Shown here: positions 26,413-34,502 of the stretch, piece after piece | Numbering within the stretch: the stretch's first letter is position 1 | Layout of the letters: every line of letters starts with the position of its first letter | Origin: Microvirga alba | GTDB lineage: Bacteria > Pseudomonadota > Alphaproteobacteria > Rhizobiales > Beijerinckiaceae | NCBI RefSeq assembly: GCF_015694465.1 | Contig: NZ_JADQDO010000002.1 | Coordinates: 770,767-834,766 of the forward strand | Direction: 5' to 3' | DNA: 64,000 bases | The notes under the pieces: generated by a model | What the model was told of the DNA's origin: nothing | The model's input: the letters and a program-made list of their open reading frames with translations, nothing else | The model's database searches: none | Translations under genes and position numbers: made by a program

Positions 26413-27696
26413 ATGATTACAATAATCGACTCGATCATGGGGTCTGGGAAAACGACCTTTATGATCAACTATATGAACGATACCTATAAGAACTACTTGG
26501 GAAAGTGTATCGATGACCTGGGACGCCTAGCTCCAAGGTTTCTTTATGTGGCCCCGGTTCTCTCTGAGGTGGACCGCATCAGTCAGGCGTGCCCCCAGTT
26601 GAACTTTCGTGTCCCCCAACCCGTCAAAGGGAGGAAACTGAACCACCTTGCCTCCTTAGTGAACCAGGGGGCCAACATCTGCACGACCCACGCTCTGTTC
26701 GCGTTGCTCACGAGAGACATCTACGAGAGCCTCAAGGACCAAAATTACATCCTTGTGATCGATGAGGCGTTGGACAGTGTGCATATGTTTGAGGGGCTAT
26801 CGGCCTCCGACAGAAACCTCCTGCTCAAGGATGGCCATTTGTACGTCGAACCTGAGACCAATAGGCTTCGTTGGAACAACAGGGACCATGGTCGCTACGC
26901 AGGGAAGTTCGATGCAATCAAGAACCTCTGTGACAACGGTAATCTGATCAACTTCGATGGCGTGTTGATCTGGGAGTTCCCTGCGGATTTCCTTCAGTGC
27001 TTCAAGCAAGTGTTCGTCCTCACCTACATGTTTGAGGGCTCTCCCATGGCCGCCCACCTGAAGGGAGCGGGGCTGCGCTATGATCTCAATACCTTGGAGG
27101 ATGGGGACCTTGTGTCATGGTGGGACCACTGTGACGAGGCCGAGGTGAAGGCGAAGCTTAGGAACCTGATTTCTGTCTATGAGGGATCGGCCAACAACTG
27201 GGGCGCTTCACGAGGACGATCCAACCCTTTCTCCGTTGGTTGGCTTAAGCGTAGCGAAGGCGATCTCAGAGCAATCAGAGCGGTTCTTGAAAACTGGTTC
27301 AAGAAAGGAGCCGAGACACCGACAAGTGCTAACGCGTGGACCACCTTCAAATCAGCGAAGAGGCGCTTGTCGGGGGCACGGTATGCAAGGGGCTTCATCC
27401 CCTGCAATGCTAAGGGCACCAATGATTACATCGAGAAGCGGTCCTTGGCCTATCTGTGTAACATCTTCTACAATCCCATGATCAAACGGTATTTTCATGA
27501 TCGCGGGATCGAGGTTCAGGAAGAGCTTCACGCCCTCTCCGAGATGATCCAGTGGATTTGGCGCAGTCAGATCCGAAGAGGCGACCCGATTACCATCTTG
27601 ATACCGTCCGAACGGATGCGAAGTCTGTTCAAGAGGTGGTTAGCCGCCTCCCATGTGGCCGAGCTCATCGACCAAGATAGCAGATTGGCCGCTTAA
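26413..27696 (+). CDS. Phage-like P-loop ATPase / DEAD-like helicase
   Basis: A 427-residue P-loop protein. It opens with IIDSIMGSGKTTFMINYMND (Walker A, Lys13), then FLYVAPVLSEVDRI (about 43-56), TTHALF (91-96) and Walker B LVIDEAL (about 114-120). This order matches the first RecA-like domain of SF2-type helicases, and the MGSGKTT...YVAPxLxEVDRI start is typical of uncharacterised phage proteins, mostly known from phages of other phyla. Conserved late helicase motifs are not obvious, so helicase activity is uncertain. Codon use is clearly AT-richer than the flanks. It is bordered by terminators at 25945 and 27726 and so is an independent unit. Element replication, or interference with phage replication, are both possible. 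Confidence 0.75.
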   Translation: MITIIDSIMGSGKTTFMINYMNDTYKNYLGKCIDDLGRLAPRFLYVAPVLSEVDRISQACPQLNFRVPQPVKGRKLNHLASLVNQGANICTTHALFALLTRDIYESLKDQNYILVIDEALDSVHMFEGLSASDRNLLLKDGHLYVEPETNRLRWNNRDHGRYAGKFDAIKNLCDNGNLINFDGVLIWEFPADFLQCFKQVFVLTYMFEGSPMAAHLKGAGLRYDLNTLEDGDLVSWWDHCDEAEVKAKLRNLISVYEGSANNWGASRGRSNPFSVGWLKRSEGDLRAIRAVLENWFKKGAETPTSANAWTTFKSAKRRLSGARYARGFIPCNAKGTNDYIEKRSLAYLCNIFYNPMIKRYFHDRGIEVQEELHALSEMIQWIWRSQIRRGDPITILIPSERMRSLFKRWLAASHVAELIDQDSRLAA

Positions 27697-27725
27697 ACGT
27701 CCCGCGTCCTCCAAACACCTTCCTG

Positions 27726-27758
27726 AGCCGGTGACCCTTGTCGGTCCCGGCTTTTTTT
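27726..27758 (+). terminator. Rho-independent terminator after the P-loop ATPase
   Basis: AGCCGGTGACC (27726-27736) pairs with GGTCCCGGCT (27743-27752, one bulge) and is followed by seven T. It is the strongest terminator in the island. Confidence 0.85.
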
Positions 27759-27788
27759 CATGTCCACAATCCAAATTTGAGAAAAAGA

Positions 27789-28118
27789 ATGAACATCACC
27801 GTCCGTCCAGTAGGCCGCGGGGGGCGCTACGCTGCGCTCCTCGGAACCCGTGAGCTTTGTGTAAGCCACACGCCCTTCTTCACCGCCGCTCGCGTCCTCC
27901 AAAGAGAAGGCTTTCCCGATGACGAGCCGATCAACATGAGTCACGAAGGCTCCTCCATCATTTCCATGAGGAGTACCATCAGAGAGGCCGCCAGTTTGAC
28001 AGTGAGGGAAAACGACCACGACGACATCTGCATCGCCCCTTACACTGAGGGGCCACCTAGGATGCCATTTCCCTCCGTAGGGGTTCACCAAGGACAGGCA
28101 TTTGTCGCTCTCGGGTAG
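27789..28118 (+). CDS. Small conserved hypothetical protein of the island
   Basis: A 109-residue protein from the ATG at 27789 (the frame is open 17 codons further up but across the terminator stem). The pattern RYAALLGTRELCVSHTPF, AARVLQREGF, MSHEGSSIISMRSTI, AASLTVREN resembles small uncharacterised proteins that are widespread in Rhizobiales genomes (Cys-Val-Ser near the N-terminus, then Ala-Ala-Arg-Val-Leu, then Arg-Ser-Thr-Ile). No function is known to me. It lies alone between a terminator and attR. Confidence 0.6.
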   Translation: MNITVRPVGRGGRYAALLGTRELCVSHTPFFTAARVLQREGFPDDEPINMSHEGSSIISMRSTIREAASLTVRENDHDDICIAPYTEGPPRMPFPSVGVHQGQAFVALG

Positions 28119-28219
28119 GTAAGTGGCCCAACACCAAACCGCCTGTCCTTGAAGTTCAATCGCCACAACGATGAGCCTTCGCAGGGCCGAAGAACAGCGG
28201 ATGACTAGCGTGCGTGGCC

Positions 28220-28239
28220 TGTCACATTCCTTGTCACAG
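28220..28239 (+). promoter_or_regulatory. Paired TGTCACA sites, right end of the island
   Basis: TGTCACA at 28220-28226 and TGTCACAG at 28232-28239, 12 bp apart, the same spacing and orientation as the pair at 22454-22473 next to the integrase. Candidate arm-type recombination sites. Confidence 0.5.
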
Positions 28240-28277
28240 TGACGAGCAATAACGCCCATCGAACGTCACGGCGATAT

Positions 28278-28369
28278 CCTAAGACCCCCTTGAAACTCCC
28301 GCGATACCTCAATAGCATCGCAATCGTGACAAATGGGTTTTCCCGTTGGTTTCAAAGGGGTTTCTTAGG
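28278..28369. repeat. Long imperfect inverted repeat near attR
   Basis: Arm 28278-28296 (CCTAAGACCCCCTTGAAAC) is complementary to 28349-28369 apart from a two-base gap and a mismatch. The 52-bp loop contains an inverted TGTCAC site. It could fold as a hairpin RNA or be a recombination structure. Confidence 0.6.
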
Positions 28370-28432
28370 TCTCCTATCGCCCGCGCTAGGTAGGTCCTAC
28401 GCTCAGCCAGCCGACCATCGAATTGTGTTGCC

Positions 28433-28480
28433 GCCCTCCGAAGGCAAAGGTCACACGTTCGAATCGTGTCGGGTGCGCCA
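28433..28480 (+). repeat. attR: 48-bp copy of the tRNA-Arg 3' half
   Basis: Exact copy of 22335-22382. It lacks the acceptor 5' strand and D-arm, so it is not a functional tRNA. It marks the right boundary of the integrated element. Confidence 0.93.
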
Positions 28481-28539
28481 CTTCCAACATCACCCAGACC
28501 GAGCTGAGCGGTATCCCGGTCCCCTGTGATGGGCCCCTT

Positions 28540-29613
28540 TCAATCCCCAGCGCGATCGCCCAGGCGGTCCTCGACGTAGAAGCGCAAGACCGCGACTCTT
28601 CCGATCGCGACCAATGGCGTCGCGAGAGCCATGCCGATGACGCCGAAGAGTGATCCGAAGATCATGATCGCGACGAGTGTCCAGGCTGGCGGCAGTTGCA
28701 GCGCCTCGCGGTGGACGAGAGGACCAATGACGTAGCCGTCGAGATTCTGGATCAGAAAATAAACGATCATCGCCCAGGCGAGGACCGAGGTTCCCAGGGG
28801 CATGGCGACGAGGGCAACCGGCACGCTCGCCACGAAAGGTCCGATATAGGGGATGAAATTCGATAGGCCGGCTTGAAGAGCGAGCAGAAAAGCGCCCGGG
28901 AGGCCGACGAGGTAGAGGGCAAGCCACATGGTCCCCACGACCAGGGCCACCCGCACGAGTTGGCCGAGAAGCCATCCGCGCAGCACTTGCCCCATCTCAT
29001 CCATGACCTGCCGAACGCGCCCGCGAGAGGGGATCGGCACGAGGCGGAGAATACCGTCGCGATAAGCGCCCGGGTCGGCGGCGAAGAAGAGGCCGAGACA
29101 CAGGATGACGACCGCGTTGATGAGGAGGCCGGACGCTGTGCCGATGGCCAGATGGACGTGGCCGAAGAGTTGGCCGGGGTCGGGCAGAAGGCGAGAGAAG
29201 TCGCGACCGCCTTCGGGGCCCAGCAGGTCGATCCCGAACGCTGTCAGGCGGTGCTGCAGGACGTCGATCTGGGCATCCATGACATTGATGAGGAAGCGCG
29301 CCTGCTCGGGAATTTGGCCAATTCCCCTGCTGACCGCGATCCCGAGCACGCCCGCCAGAATCAAAGAGACGGCCGTGAGGCGCCAGGCCCGTCTTACGGG
29401 AAGGATCTTGCCGAGCCCGTGCGCGCAGGCATCAAGGAAGGAGGCGAACAGAATGCCTGCGAAGACGAGAAGCACGCTTCCGGCATTCATCCAGAGGAGC
29501 GCCAGGCTGAGGCCCACGGCCATGACGGTGAAAACCACCGCCAGAATGCTCCGCCGTTGCGGTTTGTCTTGCGTCTCGCCTATCCGGACAGGCGAAGGAC
29601 TATCGGTCCTCAT
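28540..29613 (-). CDS. AI-2E family transporter (PerM-like permease)
   Basis: A 357-residue membrane protein of the AI-2E/PerM family with about eight helices. These include the N-terminal pair (AVVFTVMAVGLSLALLW, VLLVFAGILFASFLDA), a soluble segment around 110-170, and the conserved C-terminal SNFIPYIGPFVASVPVALVA and LATPLVAIGRVAVLRFYVEDR. Members export quorum signals, ions or other small molecules; the substrate is unknown here. The ATG at 29613 is preceded by GGGGAT; the ORF extends 47 codons upstream across the slyX end without support. Confidence 0.85.
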   Translation of the reverse strand: MRTDSPSPVRIGETQDKPQRRSILAVVFTVMAVGLSLALLWMNAGSVLLVFAGILFASFLDACAHGLGKILPVRRAWRLTAVSLILAGVLGIAVSRGIGQIPEQARFLINVMDAQIDVLQHRLTAFGIDLLGPEGGRDFSRLLPDPGQLFGHVHLAIGTASGLLINAVVILCLGLFFAADPGAYRDGILRLVPIPSRGRVRQVMDEMGQVLRGWLLGQLVRVALVVGTMWLALYLVGLPGAFLLALQAGLSNFIPYIGPFVASVPVALVAMPLGTSVLAWAMIVYFLIQNLDGYVIGPLVHREALQLPPAWTLVAIMIFGSLFGVIGMALATPLVAIGRVAVLRFYVEDRLGDRAGD

Positions 29614-29707
29614 CGGTGCGATCCCCAATCGAGCCTCTTGGGCGATCATACCATTACCGAAGGGGATTTTTATCAGGAGTCCATCCCGCGCGGTTGACGC
29701 TCCCGGA

Positions 29708-29929
29708 TTAGTAGTGTGGCGGTGGAGGTTCCCGGTGCGGGACAAGCCCCGCACTGTCCTCGGCTTCCTGCAGGCGATCGCGGAGGTTCGCGAGCTGGCG
29801 GGTCAGGCTGTCGATCTGCTTCCACTGGGCCGTGACGGTCTTGTTCAGGTCCTCAATGACCTCCTCCTGGTGGGTGAGGCGCATTTCCAGCCGGTCGATG
29901 CGGGCATTGAGGGCTTCGGTGTCAGTCAT
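29708..29929 (-). CDS. slyX: SlyX family protein
   Basis: A 73-residue coiled-coil protein (heptads through [36 protein letters not shown]) ending in the diagnostic Pro-rich PPPPHY. The family is conserved in proteobacteria without a settled function. The start overlaps the trhO stop by 8 bp, so the two are translationally coupled. The frame is open upstream inside trhO, but the ATG at 29929 has AGGGA before it. Confidence 0.88.
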   Translation of the reverse strand: MTDTEALNARIDRLEMRLTHQEEVIEDLNKTVTAQWKQIDSLTRQLANLRDRLQEAEDSAGLVPHREPPPPHY

Positions 29930-30692
29930 CGATGTGGGAATCCCTCTGCTGGGCCGAGGAACTCGAGCGTTCCGTAAGCCCATGGCCGAGCGCGGTGCGC
30001 TCATCGAATACGAAGCATTCGCCGTTCCAGCGGCTCTGTGTCTGCGGAATTTCTTCCAGGTATTTCAAGATGCCGCCCTTGAGGTGGAAGACCTCCTCGA
30101 AGCCCTGCGAGAGCATGTAGGAGCTCGCCTTTTCGCAGCGAATGCCCCCGGTGCAGAACATCGCGACCTTCTTGTGCTTCGTGGGGTCTAGCTGCCGCTT
30201 GACGAAGTCCTTGAACTCGCTGAAGCGCGCGGTGTTGGGGTCGATCGCCCCATCGAAGGTTCCCATCGCGACTTCGAACTGGTTGCGCGTGTCGATCAGC
30301 ACGAGATCGGGCGTTTCGAGCAGCGCGTTCCAGTCCGCAGCATCGACATAGGTTCCCACATTCTTCGTGGGGTCGGTCTGAGGATCGCCGAGGGTGACGA
30401 TCTCCTTCTTCAATCGGACCTTCAACCGTTGGAACGGCATGTCCGCGGCGGTTGAGAACTTAAGCTCCAGATTGTCGAGGCGACCGCCAAAAAGGGTTCC
30501 GTTCACCAGTTCGGCGACAAGGGCGTCGATGGCGTCGGCGGTTCCCGCGACAGTGCCGTTGATCCCCTCCTGGGCGAGGAGGAGCGTGCCCTTGATCTCG
30601 CGGGCGGCGCAGATCGCCTGCAGCGGTTCCTGAAGGTCGCGGAAGTCCGGCAGCGAGACGAATTGATAAAGGGCAGCGACTTTGTACGTCAT
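29922..30692 (-). CDS. trhO: tRNA uridine(34) hydroxylase TrhO (rhodanese family)
   Basis: Forms 5-hydroxyuridine at position 34 of tRNAs in an oxygen-dependent reaction. The 256-residue protein has the N-terminal UPF0176 domain ([20 protein letters not shown]) and a rhodanese domain with the active-site loop [12 protein letters not shown] (Cys in CTGGIRCE). Length is that of the short alphaproteobacterial form. Its stop overlaps slyX. Confidence 0.92.
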   Translation of the reverse strand: MTYKVAALYQFVSLPDFRDLQEPLQAICAAREIKGTLLLAQEGINGTVAGTADAIDALVAELVNGTLFGGRLDNLELKFSTAADMPFQRLKVRLKKEIVTLGDPQTDPTKNVGTYVDAADWNALLETPDLVLIDTRNQFEVAMGTFDGAIDPNTARFSEFKDFVKRQLDPTKHKKVAMFCTGGIRCEKASSYMLSQGFEEVFHLKGGILKYLEEIPQTQSRWNGECFVFDERTALGHGLTERSSSSAQQRDSHIDD

Positions 30693-30770
30693 CGTCGTGA
30701 TCTATCAGCCGGACGACGGATGCGAAACCCGTCCGCCCGGTTCTCGTTGTCGCTTCGCGCGGGGTTTGCC

Positions 30771-31568
30771 TTACGCCAGCATCCAGGCGTGAGCCGGATC
30801 GTTGTGGAATTTCCAGATCCGCTTCGGGCCGGCCATCACGTTGAGATAATAAAGCTCATAGCCGTGCGGCGCGCCGACGGGGTGATAACCCTTCGGCACC
30901 AGCACCACGTCGCCGTCGCTCGCCGCGAGCGTCTCGTCGAGGGAGCGGTCGTCCGTGTAGACCCGCTGCAGCGCGAAGCCCGAGGGCGGGTTGAGGCGGT
31001 GGTAGTAGGTTTCCTCGAGGAAGGATTCGTTCGGCAGGGCGTCGCGGTCGTGCTTGTGGGGCGGGTAGCTCGACCAGTGGCCGGAAGGTGTGATGACCTC
31101 GACGACGAGCAGGCTTTCCGCCGGTTCCGTCTCGGGCAGGATGTTGCGGACATGGCGGGTATTGGTGCCCTTGCCACGGGTTTCCTGCCCGACCTGATCG
31201 GGGCGGATGACGCGCGGTGGCAGCTTGCCCTCGCCCGGCGCGGTGCAAATTGCGATCTCGCAATCCGTTTCCGCCTTGAGCGCCCATTCGGAGCGCGCGG
31301 GCGCATAAAGCGACCACGGGTCCGGCTCGAAGGGCGACTTGCGTCCGCCGATCACGCCGAAATCCTGTCCGCCTGCGGAGGCATGCGCCTTGCCGGAAAG
31401 CATGACGATGCAAGCCTCCCGGTCTCCCGTCGCCTGTTTGAGGCTCTGCCCGCTTTTGAGCTGGTAGACCTCGAAGCCGACATAGGTCCATCCGGCCGAG
31501 GCCGGGGTGACGGAATGGATGCGTCCGTTCGTGTCGGGCTTGGATGGTTTGACGAGGAGGTTCGACAT
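30771..31568 (-). CDS. iolB: 5-deoxy-glucuronate isomerase
   Basis: Converts 5-deoxy-D-glucuronate to 2-deoxy-5-keto-D-gluconate in myo-inositol catabolism. The 265-residue cupin protein shows SYPPHKHDRD and EETYYHRLNPPSGFA metal-site segments, followed by PKGYHPVGAPHGYELYYLN. GAGGAAC precedes the ATG at 31568. It is the last gene of the minus-strand iol operon, separated from iolE by 177 bp that hold a repeat. Confidence 0.95.
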   Translation of the reverse strand: MSNLLVKPSKPDTNGRIHSVTPASAGWTYVGFEVYQLKSGQSLKQATGDREACIVMLSGKAHASAGGQDFGVIGGRKSPFEPDPWSLYAPARSEWALKAETDCEIAICTAPGEGKLPPRVIRPDQVGQETRGKGTNTRHVRNILPETEPAESLLVVEVITPSGHWSSYPPHKHDRDALPNESFLEETYYHRLNPPSGFALQRVYTDDRSLDETLAASDGDVVLVPKGYHPVGAPHGYELYYLNVMAGPKRIWKFHNDPAHAWMLA

Positions 31569-31593
31569 CTCAAAGGTTCCTCTTGCCTTTTTT

Positions 31594-31700
31594 CCCTCCT
31601 CCTTGCGGGGAGGGGTTAGGGGTGGGGGTGTCGGCGCCGACATTGGGAAGGAGGGCGCTCATACCCCCTCTCCAACTCTCCCCCACAAGGGGGAAGAGGG
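31594..31700. repeat. REP-like palindromic elements between iolE and iolB
   Basis: Two dyads: 31594-31615 (CCCTCC...TTGC...GGGGAGGGG) and 31664-31700 (CCCTCTCC...CCCCCACAAGGGGG...GAGGG). The same type of CCCTCCCC/GGGGAGGG hairpin recurs at 38748, 44165, 56394 and 60250. Such elements often stabilise or attenuate operon mRNA. Confidence 0.75.
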
Positions 31701-31745
31701 TTGGTTGCGCTTGATCTCAGGCCTTTGCCAAGCCCTCGCCTGGCT

Positions 31746-32630
31746 TTATCGCAACCCGGCTTCCTTCAGGAAGCGGGTCAGGTTGGCGTAGCCCATCTTG
31801 GCATAGGTGAGCGGGTGCGCCTTCTTCGGGTCCTGCTCGGCCTCGATCACGACCCAGCCGCTATAGCCCGGCAGTTCCTTGAACACGGAGACGAAATCCA
31901 CCATGCCGTCGCCCGGCACCGTGTAGACGCCCTCGATGACGGAATCGAGGAAGCTCCAGCCGCCCGCCTTCGACTGCTCCATCACGGCCTTGCGCACATC
32001 CTTGGTATGGACATGGCTGATGCGGTTCCTGTAACGGCGGGCGAGCGCCGCCGGGTTCGCGCCGCCCCAGGTGGCGTGGCCCGTGTCGAGCAGCAGATGC
32101 GCGGCTTCGCCGGTCGAGGCCATGAAGGCGTCGATGTCCGATTCCGACTCCACGATGGTGCCCATGTGATGGTGATAGACGAGGCGCACGCCCTCTTTCA
32201 GGGTCTGCTCCGCAACCTGTGTCACGCGACGGCCGAACTCGGCCCAGTCGCCGTCCTTCATCACGGGGCGCTGCGACAGGGGCTTCGAGCGGTCACCATG
32301 GATGGCGTTCGACGTCTCGGCGAAAACGAGCACGTTCGAGCCCATGGCCTTCAACAGGTCGAGATGCGCACGCAGGTGCTTCATTTCTTCATCCGCGTCG
32401 CGCTTGAGAAGCTCGGCGGAGTACCAGCCGGAGACGCAGGCCATGCCGAAGGGCGCGAGTGCCTTCTTCAAGGCTTCCGGCTCGCGCGGAAACTTGTTGC
32501 CGAGTTCCATGCCCTCAAAGCCGGCTTCCTTGGCTTCTGCCAGACAGACCTCGAGCGGCGTCTCGCCGCCGAGTTCCAGCATGTCGTCGTTGGACCAGCC
32601 GATAGGATTTGCCCCGATGCGGATCGTCAT
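31746..32630 (-). CDS. iolE: Myo-inosose-2 dehydratase
   Basis: Dehydrates 2-keto-myo-inositol (2-inosose) to 3D-trihydroxycyclohexane-1,2-dione. The 294-residue TIM-barrel of the xylose-isomerase-like family begins MTIRIGANPIGWSNDDM and has the metal-site segments GVRLVYHHHMG, HLLLDTGHATWGG, ISHVHTKDV and VVIEAEQDP. It follows iolD by 24 bp in the iol operon. Confidence 0.95.
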   Translation of the reverse strand: MTIRIGANPIGWSNDDMLELGGETPLEVCLAEAKEAGFEGMELGNKFPREPEALKKALAPFGMACVSGWYSAELLKRDADEEMKHLRAHLDLLKAMGSNVLVFAETSNAIHGDRSKPLSQRPVMKDGDWAEFGRRVTQVAEQTLKEGVRLVYHHHMGTIVESESDIDAFMASTGEAAHLLLDTGHATWGGANPAALARRYRNRISHVHTKDVRKAVMEQSKAGGWSFLDSVIEGVYTVPGDGMVDFVSVFKELPGYSGWVVIEAEQDPKKAHPLTYAKMGYANLTRFLKEAGLR

Positions 32631-32654
32631 CTTCGTTTCTCTCTTTCTTCTTGA

Positions 32655-34502
32655 TCAGTCGCCCACCCGCTGCGCGGCGAGTGCGGTTTCATAATTCTTG
32701 CGCGCCGTGTTGACCTGCTCACGGGTCGAGACCTCCGGCACCGCTACATCCCACCAATGACCACCGGCATCGGTGGAGATCAATGGATCGGTGTCGATCA
32801 CGATGACCGTGCTGCGGTCGGTGCCGCGCGCCTTCTTCAACGCGTCTTCCAATTCCGCGATGCTCTTCACCTTCATGGATTGCGCGCCGAGGCTAGCCGC
32901 ATGCGCGGCAAAGTCGATGTTCGGCAAGGTCACGTGGTTCGTGTGCTGCAACAGGTTGTTGAAGCTCTCGGACCCCGTCGCGCGTTGCAGCCGGTTGATG
33001 CAGCCATAACCGCGATTGTCGAGAAGAACCACGATGAGCTTGTGGCCGAGCATCACGGAGGTCGCGAGTTCGGAATTCATCATGAGATATGAGCCGTCAC
33101 CCACCATCACGATAACTTCGCGGGAGGGGTCGGCCATCTTCACGCCGAGGCCGCCCGCGATCTCGTAGCCCATGCAGGAATACCCGTATTCCATGTGGTA
33201 GCCGAGGGCTGTGCTTGCCTTCCAATGCTTGTGCAATTCGCCCGGCAGGCCACCCGCCGCGCACACCACCACGTCGGTGGGTGAGGAGGTGCGCTGCACC
33301 GCGCCGACGACCTGCGCGTCAGAGGGAAGCTCCGCATTGGTCGCGTCGGTATAACGCGCGGATGCTGCGAACCAGCAGGCCTTCTCGTCGCGCGCCTTCG
33401 TGGTCCAGGCCTCGGGAGCCTTCCAGCTTTGTAGCGCCGCGCTCAGTTCCTCAAGTCCGACCTTAGCATCCGCCACCAGGGCTTGAGCATTGTGCTTCGT
33501 GGCATCGAACGTCTGCACGTTGAGGCCGACGATGCGGCGGTTCGGGTTCTTGAACAGGGCCCAGGAGCCGGTGGTGAAATCCTGCAAGCGGGTGCCGACG
33601 GCAATCACCACATCCGCTTCTTCAGCGAGCGCATTGGCAGCACCAGTGCCGGTGACGCCGATGGAGCCCAAGCAGGTCGGGTTGTCGTGAGCTAAGCTCG
33701 ATTTGCCGGCTTGCGTCTCGCCGACGGCGAGGCCGTGTTTTGCAGCGAAATCGGCAAGCACCTTTTCCGCGCCTGAGTAGAGCACGCCGCCGCCCGCGAT
33801 GATGAAGGGCTTCTTCGCGTTGCGGATCAGTTCTGCCGCTTGCGCCAGCTCGTCCGCGTCGGGACGAATGCGGCGCGGCGTCCAGATTTTTTCGGCGAAG
33901 AAGCTCTCGGGATAATCGTAAGCCTCGGCCTGTGCGTCCTGGCACAGGGCCAGCGTCACTGGTCCGCATTCGGCGGGATCCGTGAGAACACTCATGGCAC
34001 GTTGCAGCGCTGGGATGATCTGTTCCGGCCGCGCAATGCGGTCGAAGTAACGCGAGACGGGCTTAAAGCAGTCATTGGCCGAAACCGTGCCGTCGGAGAA
34101 ACCCTCGATCTGCTGCAACACCGGATCGGGCCGGCGGTTGGCGAACACGTCGCCGGGCAGAAGCAGCACGGGCAGGCGGTTCACATGCGCGACGGCGGCG
34201 GCGGTGACCATGTTGGTTGCGCCGGGGCCGATGGAAGTCGTGCAGGCCATCATGCGCCGACGACGCGAGGCCTTGGCGAAGGCAATCGCCGCATGCGCCA
34301 TGCCCTGCTCGTTATGGGCGCGATAGGTCGGAAGCTGCTCGCGCACCCCGTGCAGGGCCTCGCCCATGCCCGCCACGTTGCCGTGGCCGAAGATGGCCCA
34401 GACGCCCGCGAAGAGCGGCAGGATTTCACCATCGATTTCGGTTTTCTGCGCCACCAGAAAACGGGCGACGGCTTGCGCCATGGTGAGGCGGATCGTGCTC
34501 AT
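32655..34502 (-). CDS. iolD: 3D-(3,5/4)-trihydroxycyclohexane-1,2-dione acylhydrolase
   Basis: ThDP-dependent ring-opening enzyme of inositol catabolism, giving 5-deoxy-glucuronate. The 615-residue protein has the three-domain acetolactate-synthase fold: the catalytic Glu region (AHNEQGMAHAAIAFAKA), a central domain (FIIAGGGVLYSG), and the ThDP-Mg motif VMVGDGSYLMMNSELAT...NRGYG. The ATG at 34502 overlaps the stop of the upstream membrane-protein gene (ATGA); the ORF continues upstream only as a shadow of that gene. Confidence 0.95.
   Translation of the reverse strand: MSTIRLTMAQAVARFLVAQKTEIDGEILPLFAGVWAIFGHGNVAGMGEALHGVREQLPTYRAHNEQGMAHAAIAFAKASRRRRMMACTTSIGPGATNMVTAAAVAHVNRLPVLLLPGDVFANRRPDPVLQQIEGFSDGTVSANDCFKPVSRYFDRIARPEQIIPALQRAMSVLTDPAECGPVTLALCQDAQAEAYDYPESFFAEKIWTPRRIRPDADELAQAAELIRNAKKPFIIAGGGVLYSGAEKVLADFAAKHGLAVGETQAGKSSLAHDNPTCLGSIGVTGTGAANALAEEADVVIAVGTRLQDFTTGSWALFKNPNRRIVGLNVQTFDATKHNAQALVADAKVGLEELSAALQSWKAPEAWTTKARDEKACWFAASARYTDATNAELPSDAQVVGAVQRTSSPTDVVVCAAGGLPGELHKHWKASTALGYHMEYGYSCMGYEIAGGLGVKMADPSREVIVMVGDGSYLMMNSELATSVMLGHKLIVVLLDNRGYGCINRLQRATGSESFNNLLQHTNHVTLPNIDFAAHAASLGAQSMKVKSIAELEDALKKARGTDRSTVIVIDTDPLISTDAGGHWWDVAVPEVSTREQVNTARKNYETALAAQRVGD

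Larger units (their letters stand above)
28119..28432. other. Right end of the island: gene-free, repeat-rich
   Basis: No supported gene. It contains a TGTCACA pair (28220-28239), a reverse-oriented copy (GTGACA, 28326-28331) and an imperfect long inverted repeat (28278-28296 with 28349-28369), then about 60 bp up to attR. The layout resembles the P' arm of an integrase-dependent attachment site. Confidence 0.5.
22335..28480 (+). mobile_element. Integrated element at tRNA-Arg (about 6.1 kb)
   Basis: The segment is bounded by an exact 48-bp direct repeat of the tRNA-Arg 3' half (22335-22382 and 28433-28480). A tyrosine integrase starts 111 bp after the tRNA and reads inward. Inside are five non-shadow genes besides the integrase, several intergenic gaps, and base and codon use visibly AT-richer than the flanks. 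TGTCACA pairs with 12-bp spacing occur near both ends. Excision would give a circle of 6098 bp. No structural phage, relaxase or conjugation gene is present, so it is a small integrative island or satellite-like element rather than a full prophage or ICE. Confidence 0.9.

Noticed and set aside
22383..28432. Complete prophage
   Set aside because: No capsid, tail, terminase, lysis or portal gene; only recombinases, a phage-like ATPase and unknown cargo.
28433..28480. Second tRNA-Arg gene
   Set aside because: Only the 3' 48 bases are present; the acceptor 5' strand and D-arm are missing.
28239..28529. 96-codon plus-strand frame across attR
   Set aside because: It runs through the attR tRNA fragment and the long inverted repeat, so it is accidental.
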